From Rhodopseudomonas palustris HaA2 (lineage in GTDB: Bacteria > Pseudomonadota > Alphaproteobacteria > Rhizobiales > Xanthobacteraceae), in the NCBI RefSeq assembly GCF_000013365.1, contig NC_007778.1, positions 1,922,001 through 1,986,000 of the forward strand: a stretch of 64,000 bases of DNA, read 5' to 3'. The stretch's first letter is position 1, and each line of letters begins with the position of its first letter. This document shows, in pieces, positions 34,442 to 43,437 of the stretch. The notes below the pieces were generated by a model. The model ran no database searches. It was not told where the DNA came from and worked only from the letters and a program-made list of their open reading frames with translations. Made by a program: the position numbers and the translations under genes.

Positions 34442-35824
34442 ATGCTCTATCGTCACGCTATCGGTAACGTCGCTTACGTCTTCGACAATCTGCGCGACCT
34501 GCTCGCCAGAGCCACGCCCCCTCGATCCGGTGACCGGCTCGCCGGCGTCGCCGCCGACAGTGCCGAGCAGATGGTCGCGGCGCGGATGGCGCTCGCCGAG
34601 GTGCCGCTGCGGCAATTTCTCAATGAGACCGTCATCCCCTATGAAGACGACGAGGTCACAAGGCTGATCGTCGACAGCCACGACGCGCAAAGCTTTGCTC
34701 CGATTGCCGCGCTCACCGTCGGAGGTTTCCGCGACTGGCTGCTGTCGGATGCGGCGACGCCCGCGACGCTCGCCGCGATCGCGCGCGGCGTCACTCCCGA
34801 AATGGCCGCCGCGGTCAGCAAGCTGATGCGCAACCAGGATCTGATCCTGGTCGCCAAGAAGTGCAGCGTCGTCACCCGTTTCCGCAACACGATCGGCCTG
34901 CCGGGCCGGATGAGCGTGCGGTTGCAGCCCAATCACCCGTTCGACGATGTTCGCGGCATCACCGCCTCGACGCTGGACGGCCTGCTGCTCGGCGCCGGCG
35001 ATGCCTGTATCGGCATCAACCCGGCGAGCGACGATCCGGCGGTGCTTGGGCAATTGGTGCGGCTGCTCGACGACGTCATCACGCGGCTGGCGATCCCCAC
35101 CCAGAGTTGCGTGCTGACCCACGTCACCACCTCGCTGCGATTGATGGAGGAGGGAGTGCCCGTCGATCTGGTGTTCCAGTCGATTGCCGGCACCGAAGCC
35201 GCCAACCGCAGCTTCGGCATCGACCTGTCGATCCTGAAGGAGGCGCACGACGCCGGGCTCTCGTTGAAGCGGGGCACCGTCGGCGAAAATGTGATGTATT
35301 TCGAGACCGGGCAGGGCTCCGCGCTGTCGGCCGACGCCCATCACGGCGTCGATCAGCAGACCTGCGAGGCGCGAGCCTATGCGGTGGCGCGGGCCTATGC
35401 GCCGCTGCTGGTCAACAGCGTCGTCGGATTCATCGGCCCCGAATATCTCTACGACGGCAAGGAGATCATCCGCGCCGGGCTGGAGGACCATTTTTGCGGC
35501 AAGCTGCTAGGCCTGCCGCTCGGCGTCGACATCTGCTATACCAACCACGCCGAAGCCGACCAGGACGACATGGACACGCTGCTGACGCTGCTGGCCACCG
35601 CCGGCGTCAGCTTCATCATGGGCGTGCCCGGCGCCGACGACGTCATGCTGAACTACCAGTCGACCTCGTTTCACGACGCGCTCTACGTCCGCGAACTTCT
35701 CGGTCTGAAGCGAGCCCCGGAGTTCGACGACTGGCTCGTTCGCACCGGGCTCTCCCAGGCCGACCTCCGTCTGACGGCCGCCGATGGGCGGCTGCCGGAC
35801 TTCGCCGCCCGGCTGATCGCCTGA
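34442..35824 (+). CDS. eutB: ethanolamine ammonia-lyase large subunit
   Basis: A 460-residue protein of the usual EutB length, the catalytic large subunit of the adenosylcobalamin-dependent enzyme that converts ethanolamine to acetaldehyde and ammonia. Clear blocks are VAKKCSVVTRFRNTIGLPGR, LQPNHPFDDVRGITASTLDG, IAGTEAANRSFGIDLSILKE, MYFETGQGSALSADAHHGVD and CYTNHAEADQDDMDTLLTLL. The start is ATG 34442; an upstream ATG at 34385 is not favoured. eutC is not adjacent: hpnP (36061-37644) lies between them. No microcompartment genes or ethanolamine permease are seen in the window. Confidence 0.95.
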   Translation: MLYRHAIGNVAYVFDNLRDLLARATPPRSGDRLAGVAADSAEQMVAARMALAEVPLRQFLNETVIPYEDDEVTRLIVDSHDAQSFAPIAALTVGGFRDWLLSDAATPATLAAIARGVTPEMAAAVSKLMRNQDLILVAKKCSVVTRFRNTIGLPGRMSVRLQPNHPFDDVRGITASTLDGLLLGAGDACIGINPASDDPAVLGQLVRLLDDVITRLAIPTQSCVLTHVTTSLRLMEEGVPVDLVFQSIAGTEAANRSFGIDLSILKEAHDAGLSLKRGTVGENVMYFETGQGSALSADAHHGVDQQTCEARAYAVARAYAPLLVNSVVGFIGPEYLYDGKEIIRAGLEDHFCGKLLGLPLGVDICYTNHAEADQDDMDTLLTLLATAGVSFIMGVPGADDVMLNYQSTSFHDALYVRELLGLKRAPEFDDWLVRTGLSQADLRLTAADGRLPDFAARLIA

Positions 35825-35933
35825 GCCGCCGCTCGCATGCCCAGATCACCACCGAAGAATTCGGTGGCCGGGCGGATTTTGCCGTGATTAGATCGCCTTG
35901 ACGCCTCGCAAACGGGATTGCTCGCGCCAATTT

Positions 35934-35959
35934 GGAACCAGGTCTGCGGTTTGGAAGTT
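35934..35959 (+). promoter_or_regulatory. EcfG-type promoter upstream of hpnP
   Basis: GGAAC (35934-35938), 17 bases, then AGTT (35956-35959). This matches the EcfG general-stress consensus GGAAC-N16/17-CGTT apart from the first base of the -10. EcfG control of hpnP has been reported in R. palustris TIE-1. The site predicts a leader of roughly 95 bases before ATG 36061. Confidence 0.6.
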
Positions 35960-36060
35960 ATGCCAGACGGCTTGAATCATGCCCGTCGTTCGAACCGTTC
36001 CGGGCATCCGGTTCACATAACCAAAGACGGTTTCCAAGAATAGTTCCCCGAGGGAGTCTG

Positions 36061-37644
36061 ATGAGAGCTGAATCCGGCCAGAGCAGCCGTCGCATTCTGT
36101 GCGTTTTTCCGCGCTACACGAAGTCCTTCGGCACCTTCCAGAACTCCTATCCGCTGATGGACGGGGTCGCGGCCTTCATGCCGCCGCAGGGCCTGCTCGT
36201 GATCGCCGCCTATCTGCCGGAAGACTGGTCGGTGCGTTTCATCGACGAGAATATCCGGCCTGCCACCGATGACGATTTCGATTGGGCCGATGCGGTATTC
36301 GTCAGCGGCATGCACATCCAGCGGCAGCAGATGATCGACATCTGCCGGCGCGCGCACGCTTACGATCTGCCGGCCGCGATCGGCGGTCCGTCGGTCAGCG
36401 CCTGCCCGGACCACTACCCGAGCTTCGACTATCTGCACGTCGGCGAACTCGGCGATGCCACCGATCAGCTGATCGCCCGGCTTGCGCACGACGTGGCGCG
36501 GCCAGATCGACAGATCGTCTTCACCACCGAAGATCGCCTCGACATGACGCTGTTTCCGATTCCGGCCTACGAGCTGGCGGAATGCAGCAAATACATGCTG
36601 GGGAGCATCCAGTATTCCAGCGGCTGCCCGTACCAGTGCGAGTTCTGCGATATCCCCGCGCTCTACGGCCGCAATCCGCGGCTGAAGACCCCGGAGCAGA
36701 TCATCATCGAACTCGACCGCATGGTCGAATGCGGCATTCGCGGCTCGGTGTATTTCGTCGACGACAATTTCATCGGCAACCGCAAGGCCGCGCTCGATCT
36801 GCTGCCGCATCTCGTCGAGTGGCAGAAGCGTACCGGCTTCGCGCTGCAACTCGCCTGCGAGGCGACGCTGAACATCGCCAAGCGTCCGGAAATCCTGACG
36901 CTGATGCGGGACGCATACTTCACCACGATCTTCTGCGGCATCGAGACGCCGGATCCGACGGCGCTGAAAGCGATGCAAAAGGACCACAACATGATGGTCC
37001 CGATTCTCGAGGGGGTGCAGACGATCTCGAGTTACGGTATCGAAGTGGTGTCCGGCATCATCCTCGGCCTCGACACCGATACGCCGGAGACCGGTGAATT
37101 CCTGATGCAGTTCATCGAGCAGTCGCAGATTCCGCTGCTGACGATCAATCTCCTGCAGGCGCTGCCGAAGACCCCGCTGTGGGATCGACTGGAGCGTGAA
37201 GGTCGGTTGATTCACGACGACGGCCGCGAATCCAATGTCGACTTCCTGTTGCCGCACGATCAAGTGGTGGCGATGTGGAAGGACTGCATGGCGCGCGCCT
37301 ATGAGCCTGAAGCGCTGCTGAGCCGCTACGAATATCAGGTCCGCCACGCTTACGCGACGCGACTCCATCCGAATACGCCGCAGCGGGCTTCGAAAGCCAA
37401 CGTCAAGCGCGGCCTGATCATGCTGCGCAACATCATCTGGCGTATCGGCATTCGCGGCGACTATAGGTTGGCGTTCTGGAAGTTTGCGCTGCCCCGGCTG
37501 ATTCGCGGCGACATCGAGAATCTGCTTCTGGTGATGGTGGTCGCACACCATCTGATCGTCTATGCACGCGAGGCGTCGCGCGGTCAGGCCAATGCGTCGA
37601 ACTATTCGATCCGGCTGCGTGAGGCCTCGGTGCCTGCGGAATAG
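36061..37644 (+). CDS. hpnP: hopanoid C-2 methylase (B12-binding radical SAM)
   Basis: A 527-residue class B radical SAM methyltransferase that adds the C-2 methyl of 2-methylhopanoids. The N-terminal cobalamin-binding domain (about 10-160) includes VFPRYTKSFGTFQNSYPLMD and DAVFVSGMHIQRQQMID. The radical SAM cluster is Cys189, Cys193, Cys196 (GCPYQCEFCDIP), followed by the TIM-barrel and a C-terminal helical region of about 150 residues. The fit to Rhodopseudomonas HpnP is close. ATG 36061 follows GAGGGAG. It lies 236 bases after eutB and 53 before eutC, with an EcfG-type promoter in the gap, and about 5 kb upstream of hpnC. Confidence 0.95.
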   Translation: MRAESGQSSRRILCVFPRYTKSFGTFQNSYPLMDGVAAFMPPQGLLVIAAYLPEDWSVRFIDENIRPATDDDFDWADAVFVSGMHIQRQQMIDICRRAHAYDLPAAIGGPSVSACPDHYPSFDYLHVGELGDATDQLIARLAHDVARPDRQIVFTTEDRLDMTLFPIPAYELAECSKYMLGSIQYSSGCPYQCEFCDIPALYGRNPRLKTPEQIIIELDRMVECGIRGSVYFVDDNFIGNRKAALDLLPHLVEWQKRTGFALQLACEATLNIAKRPEILTLMRDAYFTTIFCGIETPDPTALKAMQKDHNMMVPILEGVQTISSYGIEVVSGIILGLDTDTPETGEFLMQFIEQSQIPLLTINLLQALPKTPLWDRLEREGRLIHDDGRESNVDFLLPHDQVVAMWKDCMARAYEPEALLSRYEYQVRHAYATRLHPNTPQRASKANVKRGLIMLRNIIWRIGIRGDYRLAFWKFALPRLIRGDIENLLLVMVVAHHLIVYAREASRGQANASNYSIRLREASVPAE

Positions 37645-37697
37645 GATTTGTCGCTCGACGTCCCTCGCGTCCCCTGTGCGGCCCAAAAGGGTGAACT

Positions 37698-38477
37698 ATG
37701 ACTTCGTCTCCGACTGCTCCGCCCGCGCTCAGCGATCTGCGCCGCCTGACCCCGGCCAGGGTCGCGCTCGGCCGGGCCGGCGTCAGCCTGACCACCGATG
37801 CGCTGCTGGATTTCACGCTGGCTCATGCCCGTGCCCGGGACGCGGTGCATGCCGCGTTCGACGCCGCCGCGGTCGCCGCAGAACTCGGCGCGCTCGGCCT
37901 GACGCCGTTGCAGGTGTCGAGCCGGGCACAGTCGCGCCGGGATTATCTCGCGCGGCCCGATCTCGGTCGCCAGCTCGACCCGGCGTCGCGGGCAATGCTC
38001 GAAGCTCATCCGTCCACCGCTGATCTCGCTCTGGTGATCGGCGACGGGCTGTCGCCGGTGGCGGTGGCGGCCCAGGCGGGCGAGGTGGTGCGCCGGCTGC
38101 TACCTCGGCTTGCAGCGTCGGGGATCGGCGTCGGGCCGGCCGCCGTCGTCACCGGCGCCCGGGTGGCGCTCGGCGACGAGATCGGTGCGCTGCTCGGCGC
38201 GCGGATCGTGCTGGTGCTGATCGGGGAGCGGCCGGGCTTGTCGGCGCCGGCCAGCCTCGGCGCTTATGTCACTCTCGGTCCGAGACCCGGCCGCACCGAT
38301 GCCGACCGGAATTGCGTGTCCAACATCCATGCTGCCGGCATCAGCCCCGACGAGGCGGCGTTCAAGATTGCGTGGCTGGTACGTGAATCGATGGCGCGCG
38401 GTGCCTCCGGCGTTGCCTTGAAGGATGAAAGCGGCGAGGGTGGCTCCACACCGGCGGAGCTGCCCGGGCCAGGATGA
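37698..38477 (+). CDS. eutC: ethanolamine ammonia-lyase small subunit
   Basis: A 259-residue EutC, which completes the adenosylcobalamin site of ethanolamine ammonia-lyase. Family blocks are [76 protein letters not shown] and [25 protein letters not shown] stands 9 bases before ATG 37698. The gene follows hpnP by 53 bases, so it is probably read from the hpnP promoter, apart from its partner eutB unless read-through occurs. Confidence 0.94.
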   Translation: MTSSPTAPPALSDLRRLTPARVALGRAGVSLTTDALLDFTLAHARARDAVHAAFDAAAVAAELGALGLTPLQVSSRAQSRRDYLARPDLGRQLDPASRAMLEAHPSTADLALVIGDGLSPVAVAAQAGEVVRRLLPRLAASGIGVGPAAVVTGARVALGDEIGALLGARIVLVLIGERPGLSAPASLGAYVTLGPRPGRTDADRNCVSNIHAAGISPDEAAFKIAWLVRESMARGASGVALKDESGEGGSTPAELPGPG

Positions 38478-38682
38478 TCACGCTGGCGCGGTTCGCGTCG
38501 GTGCTGCGAATCTGGTGAACTGTGCCCCCGGCGCTCCAGCTGCGGAGCCACCGGGCCGGTAAATCAAGCAAACGATGAACTCCATCACATTTCGGCACGG
38601 ATGAACCTTTCCCGGGCGCGGCGGTGTCGCAATCGTGCCGGATATCTCGGTTCATCGCGTGACCGCCAGAACGGAACAGCGC

Positions 38683-41049
38683 ATGCTGGATAAGAACGTC
38701 AAAGATGCCGAAGTCGACGAACTGAATCGGCGCCGGGTCAGCATCGCCTTCGGGCTGGAGCGGATGGGGCTGATCGCGATCCGCGCACCGATCCTGTCCT
38801 GCATCGTCCTGGCCGTGCTGATCGTGGCGGCGATCTTCGGCATCCAGCGCATCAAGATCGACGATTCGCTGAGCCAGCTGTTCCGGTCCGACACCAAGGA
38901 ATTCCACCAATACGAGCAGGTCACCAAGCGCTTTCCCTCGTCCGAATTCGACGTGCTGGTGGTGGTCGAAGGCAAGAACCTGCTCGCGCGCGACAATCTC
39001 GAGAAACTGCGCGATCTGGTCACAGATTTGCAACTCGTCGACGGCACCCGCGGTCTGATCTCGCTGTTTTCGGCGCGGCAGGCGCCTGAGCCCGGAAAGC
39101 TGCCGGCGGCCTTGTTTCCCAACGAACTGCCGGAAGGCGAGGCCTACGACAAGTTCATCGAGACTGTGAAGAGCAACGAGATCATCCGCGGCAAGCTGAT
39201 CTCGGAGGACGGCACGCTGGCGCTGATCGTGCTGTCGCTGGAGCCGGAGATCGTCGGCAACAACAAGCTGTCGGAGACGATCGCCGAAATCCGCAAGGTG
39301 ATGGCCGAGGACCTCGAAGGCACCGGCCTGTCGCGGCAATTGTCCGGCGTTCCGGTGATGCAGCTCGAGATCCGCAACGCGGTCGAGCGCGACGGCCTGA
39401 TCTACAACATCGCCGGCATCCTCGCCGGCTGCATCATCGCGATCCTGTTCTTCCGCAAGATCTCGTTCATGATCGTGGCGGCGTTTCCGCCGCTGCTGGC
39501 GATCCTGCTGTCGCTCGGCGTGCTCGGCTGGACCGGCTTCAGCCTCAACATGTTCCTCAACGTGATGACGCCGCTGATCATGGTGATCAGCTTCGCCGAC
39601 TCGATGCAGCTCACTTTTGCGGCGCGCGATCGGTTGATCGCCGGCGAGGACAAATACACCGCCTTCAGGAACGCCGTGCTGGTGGTCGGCCCGGCCTGCG
39701 TGCTGACCCACGCGACCGCCGGCATTTCCTTCATCGCGCTGCAGTTTTCCGACTCCGACTTGATCCGCGCGTTCGGTGAGGCGGGCCTCGTCGCCACGGT
39801 GATCGCGCTGATCGCGGTGCTGTCGCTGGTGCCGGTGTTCGGCGTGCTGCTGGTGCGCAACGAGCAGGCGTTCGCCGCCAAGTTCCAGAGCGCCGATCTC
39901 GGGGTCAATGCGCTGCGCCGGTTCTGCGCCTTCATCGCGGTGCGGATGGTCGGCCGCCCCGGGCTGTTCAGCCTGCTCGCGCTGCTGCTGGTCGGCGGGC
40001 TCGGCGTGATCTACGCCAATCTCGAGCCCCGCTACCGACTCGCCGATCAGGTGCCCGACAAGCAGCAGGCGGTGCAGGCCAGCGATCGGCTCGACGCCAA
40101 GCTCACCGGCGCCAATCCGATCGACGTGCTGGTCGAATTCCCCAAAGGGCAGACGCTGTATTCGCCACAGACGCTGCAGACCATCGCCGATGTCCACGCC
40201 ATGGTCGAGAAGCAGGCCGGCGTCGGCAACGTCTGGTCGCTGGAGACGCTGCGTCGCTGGCTCGCCGAGAAGGCGCATACCGACGACGTCGCAACGCTGA
40301 AGGAATATGTCGACGTCATCCCCGAGCATCTGGTGCGCCGGTTCATCTCCGCGGACCAGACCGCGGTGGTGGTGTCCGGCCGCGTGCCGGATCTCGATTC
40401 CAGCGAGATTCTGCCGGTGGTGCAGAAGCTCGACCACGCGCTCGATGCGGTACGCGCGAAGCACCCGGGCTACGAAGTCGCGGTCACCGGCCTGTCGGCG
40501 ATTGCGGCGCGCAACAGCGCGGACATGATCTCGAAACTCAACCACGCCCTGACCATCGAATTCGCCTTGGTGGCGATGTTCATCGGGCTGGCGTTCCGTT
40601 CGGTGGTGGTGATGCTCGCTTGCATCCTGCCGGGAATCTTCCCGGTGGTGCTGTCGGGCACGTTGCTGTGGGGGCTCGGCGAGGGGCTGCAGTTCGCCAG
40701 CGCGGTCGCGCTGATCGTGTCGTTCGGCCTCGGCCTCAGTGCGACGATCCACTTTCTCAACCGGCTGCGGCTGGAGAGCTCGCCGGGGACCAGCGCCGCG
40801 GCCGCGGTCGAGCGCGCCACTGTGCTGGTCGGTCCGGCGCTGATTCTCACCACCGTGGTGCTGGCCTGCGGGCTCGGCGTCACGGTGTTCTCCGACCTGC
40901 CGTCGCTGCGGCTGTTCGGCTGGCTCAGCGCGTTCGCGATGGTCGCAGCCTTGATCGCCGACCTGTTCATCCTGCGGCCGACTGCGATGTGGTTGATCAG
41001 CATGGCCGAGCGGCTGCGCCGCAACCGCAAGCCGGGGCCGGTGGTGTAG
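38683..41049 (+). CDS. RND superfamily (MMPL-type) exporter, HpnN-like
   Basis: A 788-residue inner-membrane protein with two MMPL repeats: an N-terminal helix (about 30-50), an extracytoplasmic domain, six helices (about 235-400), then a second helix plus periplasmic domain and a final block of helices ending near residue 775. Recognisable segments are MTPLIMVISFADSMQLTFAA, ATAGISFIALQFSDSDLIRA and LIVSFGLGLSATIHFLNRL. The plan matches HpnN (51001-53607) but with low sequence similarity and no hopanoid assignment. The start could be GTG 38635 (16 residues more). It is 205 bases after eutC and convergent with the secreted protein gene. The substrate is unknown, possibly a lipid. Confidence 0.85.
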   Translation: MLDKNVKDAEVDELNRRRVSIAFGLERMGLIAIRAPILSCIVLAVLIVAAIFGIQRIKIDDSLSQLFRSDTKEFHQYEQVTKRFPSSEFDVLVVVEGKNLLARDNLEKLRDLVTDLQLVDGTRGLISLFSARQAPEPGKLPAALFPNELPEGEAYDKFIETVKSNEIIRGKLISEDGTLALIVLSLEPEIVGNNKLSETIAEIRKVMAEDLEGTGLSRQLSGVPVMQLEIRNAVERDGLIYNIAGILAGCIIAILFFRKISFMIVAAFPPLLAILLSLGVLGWTGFSLNMFLNVMTPLIMVISFADSMQLTFAARDRLIAGEDKYTAFRNAVLVVGPACVLTHATAGISFIALQFSDSDLIRAFGEAGLVATVIALIAVLSLVPVFGVLLVRNEQAFAAKFQSADLGVNALRRFCAFIAVRMVGRPGLFSLLALLLVGGLGVIYANLEPRYRLADQVPDKQQAVQASDRLDAKLTGANPIDVLVEFPKGQTLYSPQTLQTIADVHAMVEKQAGVGNVWSLETLRRWLAEKAHTDDVATLKEYVDVIPEHLVRRFISADQTAVVVSGRVPDLDSSEILPVVQKLDHALDAVRAKHPGYEVAVTGLSAIAARNSADMISKLNHALTIEFALVAMFIGLAFRSVVVMLACILPGIFPVVLSGTLLWGLGEGLQFASAVALIVSFGLGLSATIHFLNRLRLESSPGTSAAAAVERATVLVGPALILTTVVLACGLGVTVFSDLPSLRLFGWLSAFAMVAALIADLFILRPTAMWLISMAERLRRNRKPGPVV

Positions 41050-41120
41050 AGCATTACGGGCGGAGTGGAAGTTGGAAGGGACGCGTCTGCAGATCGTTCG
41101 TCGCGACGCGGTTCAAATGA

Positions 41121-41156
41121 AAAAACCCCTCGGACCGGCCGGTCCGAGGGGTTTTT
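41121..41156. terminator. bidirectional terminator, perfect 36-base palindrome
   Basis: The left half AAAAACCCCTCGGACCGG is exactly complementary to the right half CCGGTCCGAGGGGTTTTT. The GC-rich stem is flanked by A and T runs, giving intrinsic terminator form on both strands. It lies between the convergent RND gene and the secreted protein gene. Confidence 0.9.
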
Positions 41157-41172
41157 GATCGACGATCGAGGA

Positions 41173-41670
41173 TCAGCCCTTGGTCATGCTGATGTTGACG
41201 CCGCGGATGTCGCCCTTGGAGCTGATCGCGACCGACTGCTTGTTGCCGCGCGTCGTCAGCGAGATGCTGGCGGCGAAACCGGCGGCCTCGACGAAGACTT
41301 CGATATTGCCGCCGCCGGCCTTGCCCTGCAGATTGCCGTTGATGTTGCGGCTGGCCTCGCTCCAGTTGCCGGAGATCCGGTCGCCGTTGCTGGCGACGTC
41401 GGCGGTCAGGTCGAATTTGTAGCTGTCGCTTGCGCAGCGCAGCGTCTGCGCGAGCTGGTTGCCGCCGCCGCCGACCTTGTAGGTCGCCTTGCAACGGATG
41501 CGCTCCTTGGAGCCGTCGGACAAGGCGACCGTGCCAGTGCCCGACCATGCACCTTCAAATCCGGCGAACGGTCCTTCTGCGTAGCTGGCCGAGGCCGACA
41601 GCAGCATCGCCGCCGCGACGCCGGCGGCCTTCAAGGCATGAAGCGAAGATGATGACCGAAGCAGTTTCAT
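41173..41670 (-). CDS. secreted protein of unknown function
   Basis: A 165-residue protein with a clear signal peptide (residues about 1-31, LKAAGVAAAMLLSASASYAE). The mature part is a probable small beta-barrel or lipocalin-like fold: FAGFEGAWSGTGTVALSDGS, KERIRCKATYKVGGGGNQL, DRISGNWSEASRNINGNLQG and FAASISLTTRGNKQSVAISS suggest alternating strands. The two cysteines (IRCKAT, LRCASD) could form a disulfide. I do not know its function; the pattern resembles short periplasmic or outer-membrane-associated proteins common in Bradyrhizobium-type genomes. A perfect terminator lies just after its stop. Confidence 0.75.
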   Translation of the reverse strand: MKLLRSSSSLHALKAAGVAAAMLLSASASYAEGPFAGFEGAWSGTGTVALSDGSKERIRCKATYKVGGGGNQLAQTLRCASDSYKFDLTADVASNGDRISGNWSEASRNINGNLQGKAGGGNIEVFVEAAGFAASISLTTRGNKQSVAISSKGDIRGVNISMTKG

Positions 41671-42078
41671 TCTTGTTGACCCCTGAAAATTCGTGCCGAA
41701 ACGACGCTCCGCCGCATCAGCCTGTTAGTGTCGTCGAGCAACGACAGGTTCAAATCAAATAGTATCTCGGTTTGTTCTCCGCAAACCCGGACGCGCGCGG
41801 AGAGCCGTCGGTTGTGCCCCGATGGACACTTTCGCAACGACGAAACCCTTGCCCAATTGTCTCAAATTCGCAACGCTTCGCGAAGAAATGTGTCACGGTT
41901 TCGGCCATATTTGAAACATCGTCGCAACCGTCGCAGTATCGGCGCGAATTTGGCCGCATTTGAGCGGCCAGATGGCGGCTTGCACATCCGTGTCGATCGA
42001 GGCTTGACGGCCTGTCCAGGCGTCGCTTTGACGTTGATCGGACGGAGACCGAATTCCCCAACATCTCGAAGGAAGAAA
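41671..42078. other. 408-base intergenic region
   Basis: The region between the minus-strand secreted protein and the plus-strand Cys-rich protein. It is less GC-rich than the surroundings. An ORF is open in one frame (41728 on) but has no ribosome site and merges into the Cys-rich gene, so it is not called. It probably holds the divergent promoters, but I could not identify a convincing site. Confidence 0.4.
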
Positions 42079-42318
42079 ATGCAGAAGACTTTGGTTGCGC
42101 TCACGCTGCTGCTCGTCCCGATGTCGACCGGCGCCTTTGCCCAGCAGCAGCAGCGCAGCGGGACGCCCGAGGAGCAGGCCGCCTGCTCGCGCGACGTGTC
42201 GCGTCACTGCCGCGCGTTGATGGATCAGGGCGACTTCGCGATCCTGGCCTGCCTGAAGGAGAATCGGCCGAAGATCAGCCGTGCCTGCAACCAGGTGCTG
42301 CTCAGCCACGGTCAGTGA
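42079..42318 (+). CDS. small secreted cysteine-rich-repeat protein
   Basis: A 79-residue protein with a signal peptide (residues 1-22, MQKTLVALTLLLVPMSTGAF ending AQ), then a single cysteine-rich-repeat unit: EQAACSRDVSRHCRALMDQG and ILACLKENRPKISRACNQVL. The four cysteines are spaced as in the family first described in Golgi glycoprotein 1 and common in Rhizobiales, probably as two disulfides. A GAAGGAAG ribosome site precedes ATG 42079. Function unknown. It ends 240 bases before hpnC with a strong hairpin in between. Confidence 0.8.
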   Translation: MQKTLVALTLLLVPMSTGAFAQQQQRSGTPEEQAACSRDVSRHCRALMDQGDFAILACLKENRPKISRACNQVLLSHGQ

Positions 42319-42449
42319 TCGACCGCGCCGGCCGGGGGAGGGTGTTCCGCCATCCGCCGCGCCGGTGATGCCGTGATCCGGGGCCGTCGCGGCTCTGGAC
42401 GATCGGCGTCAATATCGTTGGTTTAACCGGCGATTTTCCCTTATATGGC

Positions 42450-42495
42450 GTCGCGAACGGACCTGCCCGGGATGCCGGGCGGGTCCGTTCGCGAC
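42450..42495 (+). other. 21-bp hairpin upstream of hpnC
   Basis: The left arm (42450-42470) starts GTCGCGAACGGACC and the right arm (42475-42495) ends GGTCCGTTCGCGAC, closed by a GATG tetraloop; one T-G wobble occurs, and further pairing extends the stem outward. No T-run follows, so this is not a typical terminator. It ends 63 bases before ATG 42559 and could be an RNA leader structure or a protein-binding site. Confidence 0.75.
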
Positions 42496-42558
42496 GTTTC
42501 CATGCCTGAAATCCCGATCGGAAATGTCCATGTCCGAAACAAGCGTTGGCCGGTGCCG

Positions 42559-43437
42559 ATGACGTCTGCGAGTGAACTGCGATCCGGCAAGACCCACCGG
42601 GACGAGAATTTTCCGGTCGCGTCGTGGATCATCCATCCGCGGCATCGCGAGCTGATTCTGGCGTTCTACAATTTCGTCCGCACCGCCGACGACATCGCCG
42701 ACCACGCGATGCTCGACGCCGCGACCAAGCTCGACTACCTCGATCTGCTCGAGGCCGAACTGCTCGGCCACGGGGCGACCCAGCCGGAGGCGGTCGAACT
42801 GCGGCGCGCGCTGGCCGAGCGGGGCATGCCGCCGCGCCACGCGCTGGATGTGCTGATTGCGTTTCGAATGGACGTCACCAAGCTGCGCTACGAGGATTGG
42901 GACGAGGTAATCCATTATTGCCGCTATTCGGCAATGCCGGTCGGCCGTTTCATGCTCGACGTCCACGGCGAGAGCACCTCGACCTGGCCGGCGTCGGACG
43001 CGCTCTGCGCCGGGCTGCAGATCAACAATCACCTGCAGGATTGCGGCAAGGATTATCGCAACCTCAACCGGGTCTACCTGCCGCGCGACGCGCTGGATGC
43101 GGCTGGCGCCAAGGTCGAGGACCTCGGCCATCTGACGTCCTCGCCGGCGCTGCTGCGCTGCCTGCAGGGGCTCGCCGTGCGCACCGATGTGCTGCTCGGC
43201 GAGGGCCGCCCGCTCGCCGCCGAGATCAAGGATTTCCGGCTCGGCCTCGAAGTCTCGGTGATCCAGGCCTTCGCCGATCGAATCGTGGCGATGCTCAAGG
43301 TGCGCGACCCGCTGAGCGAGCGGGTGCACCCGAAGCCGATCGAATTCCTGCTGTCCACGATCGGCGCGGTCGGATCGGAAATCGCCCGTCGCACCTTTGG
43401 AAAGGGGCCGGTCTCGAAGCCGGCGCCGCGCGCATGA
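42559..43437 (+). CDS. hpnC: hydroxysqualene synthase-pathway enzyme HpnC
   Basis: A 292-residue trans-isoprenyl diphosphate synthase-type protein. In the HpnCDE route HpnD makes presqualene diphosphate, HpnC hydrolyses it to hydroxysqualene and HpnE reduces that to squalene. The two Asp-rich motifs are FVRTADDIADHA and INNHLQDCGKDYRNLNRVYL. The start is ATG 42559 (MTSASELRSGKTHRDENFPV), the usual HpnC N-terminus. Upstream in-frame ATGs (42445, 42502) would translate the hairpin. The stop overlaps hpnD by 4 bases (ATGA), so the two are coupled. Confidence 0.93.
   Translation: MTSASELRSGKTHRDENFPVASWIIHPRHRELILAFYNFVRTADDIADHAMLDAATKLDYLDLLEAELLGHGATQPEAVELRRALAERGMPPRHALDVLIAFRMDVTKLRYEDWDEVIHYCRYSAMPVGRFMLDVHGESTSTWPASDALCAGLQINNHLQDCGKDYRNLNRVYLPRDALDAAGAKVEDLGHLTSSPALLRCLQGLAVRTDVLLGEGRPLAAEIKDFRLGLEVSVIQAFADRIVAMLKVRDPLSERVHPKPIEFLLSTIGAVGSEIARRTFGKGPVSKPAPRA

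Noticed and set aside
38673-38697. GGAAC at 38673 before the RND gene ATG
   Set aside because: No CGTT-type -10 at the required spacing, and the box is only 5 bases from the start codon.
38362-40752. 796-codon minus-strand frame opposite the RND gene
   Set aside because: Antisense shadow; it also overlaps eutC and shows no domain pattern or ribosome site.
41910-41945. TTGAAA-N17-CAGTAT upstream of the Cys-rich protein, considered as a sigma-70 promoter
   Set aside because: The -10 matches only three of six consensus positions; too weak to call.
41728-42078. Open frame preceding the Cys-rich protein
   Set aside because: No ribosome site or recognisable sequence; a clear signal peptide with its own GAAGGAAG site begins at 42079.
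42445-42558. N-terminal extension of hpnC starting at ATG 42445 or 42502
   Set aside because: The extension encodes the hairpin region, has no ribosome site, and the conserved HpnC N-terminus begins at ATG 42559.
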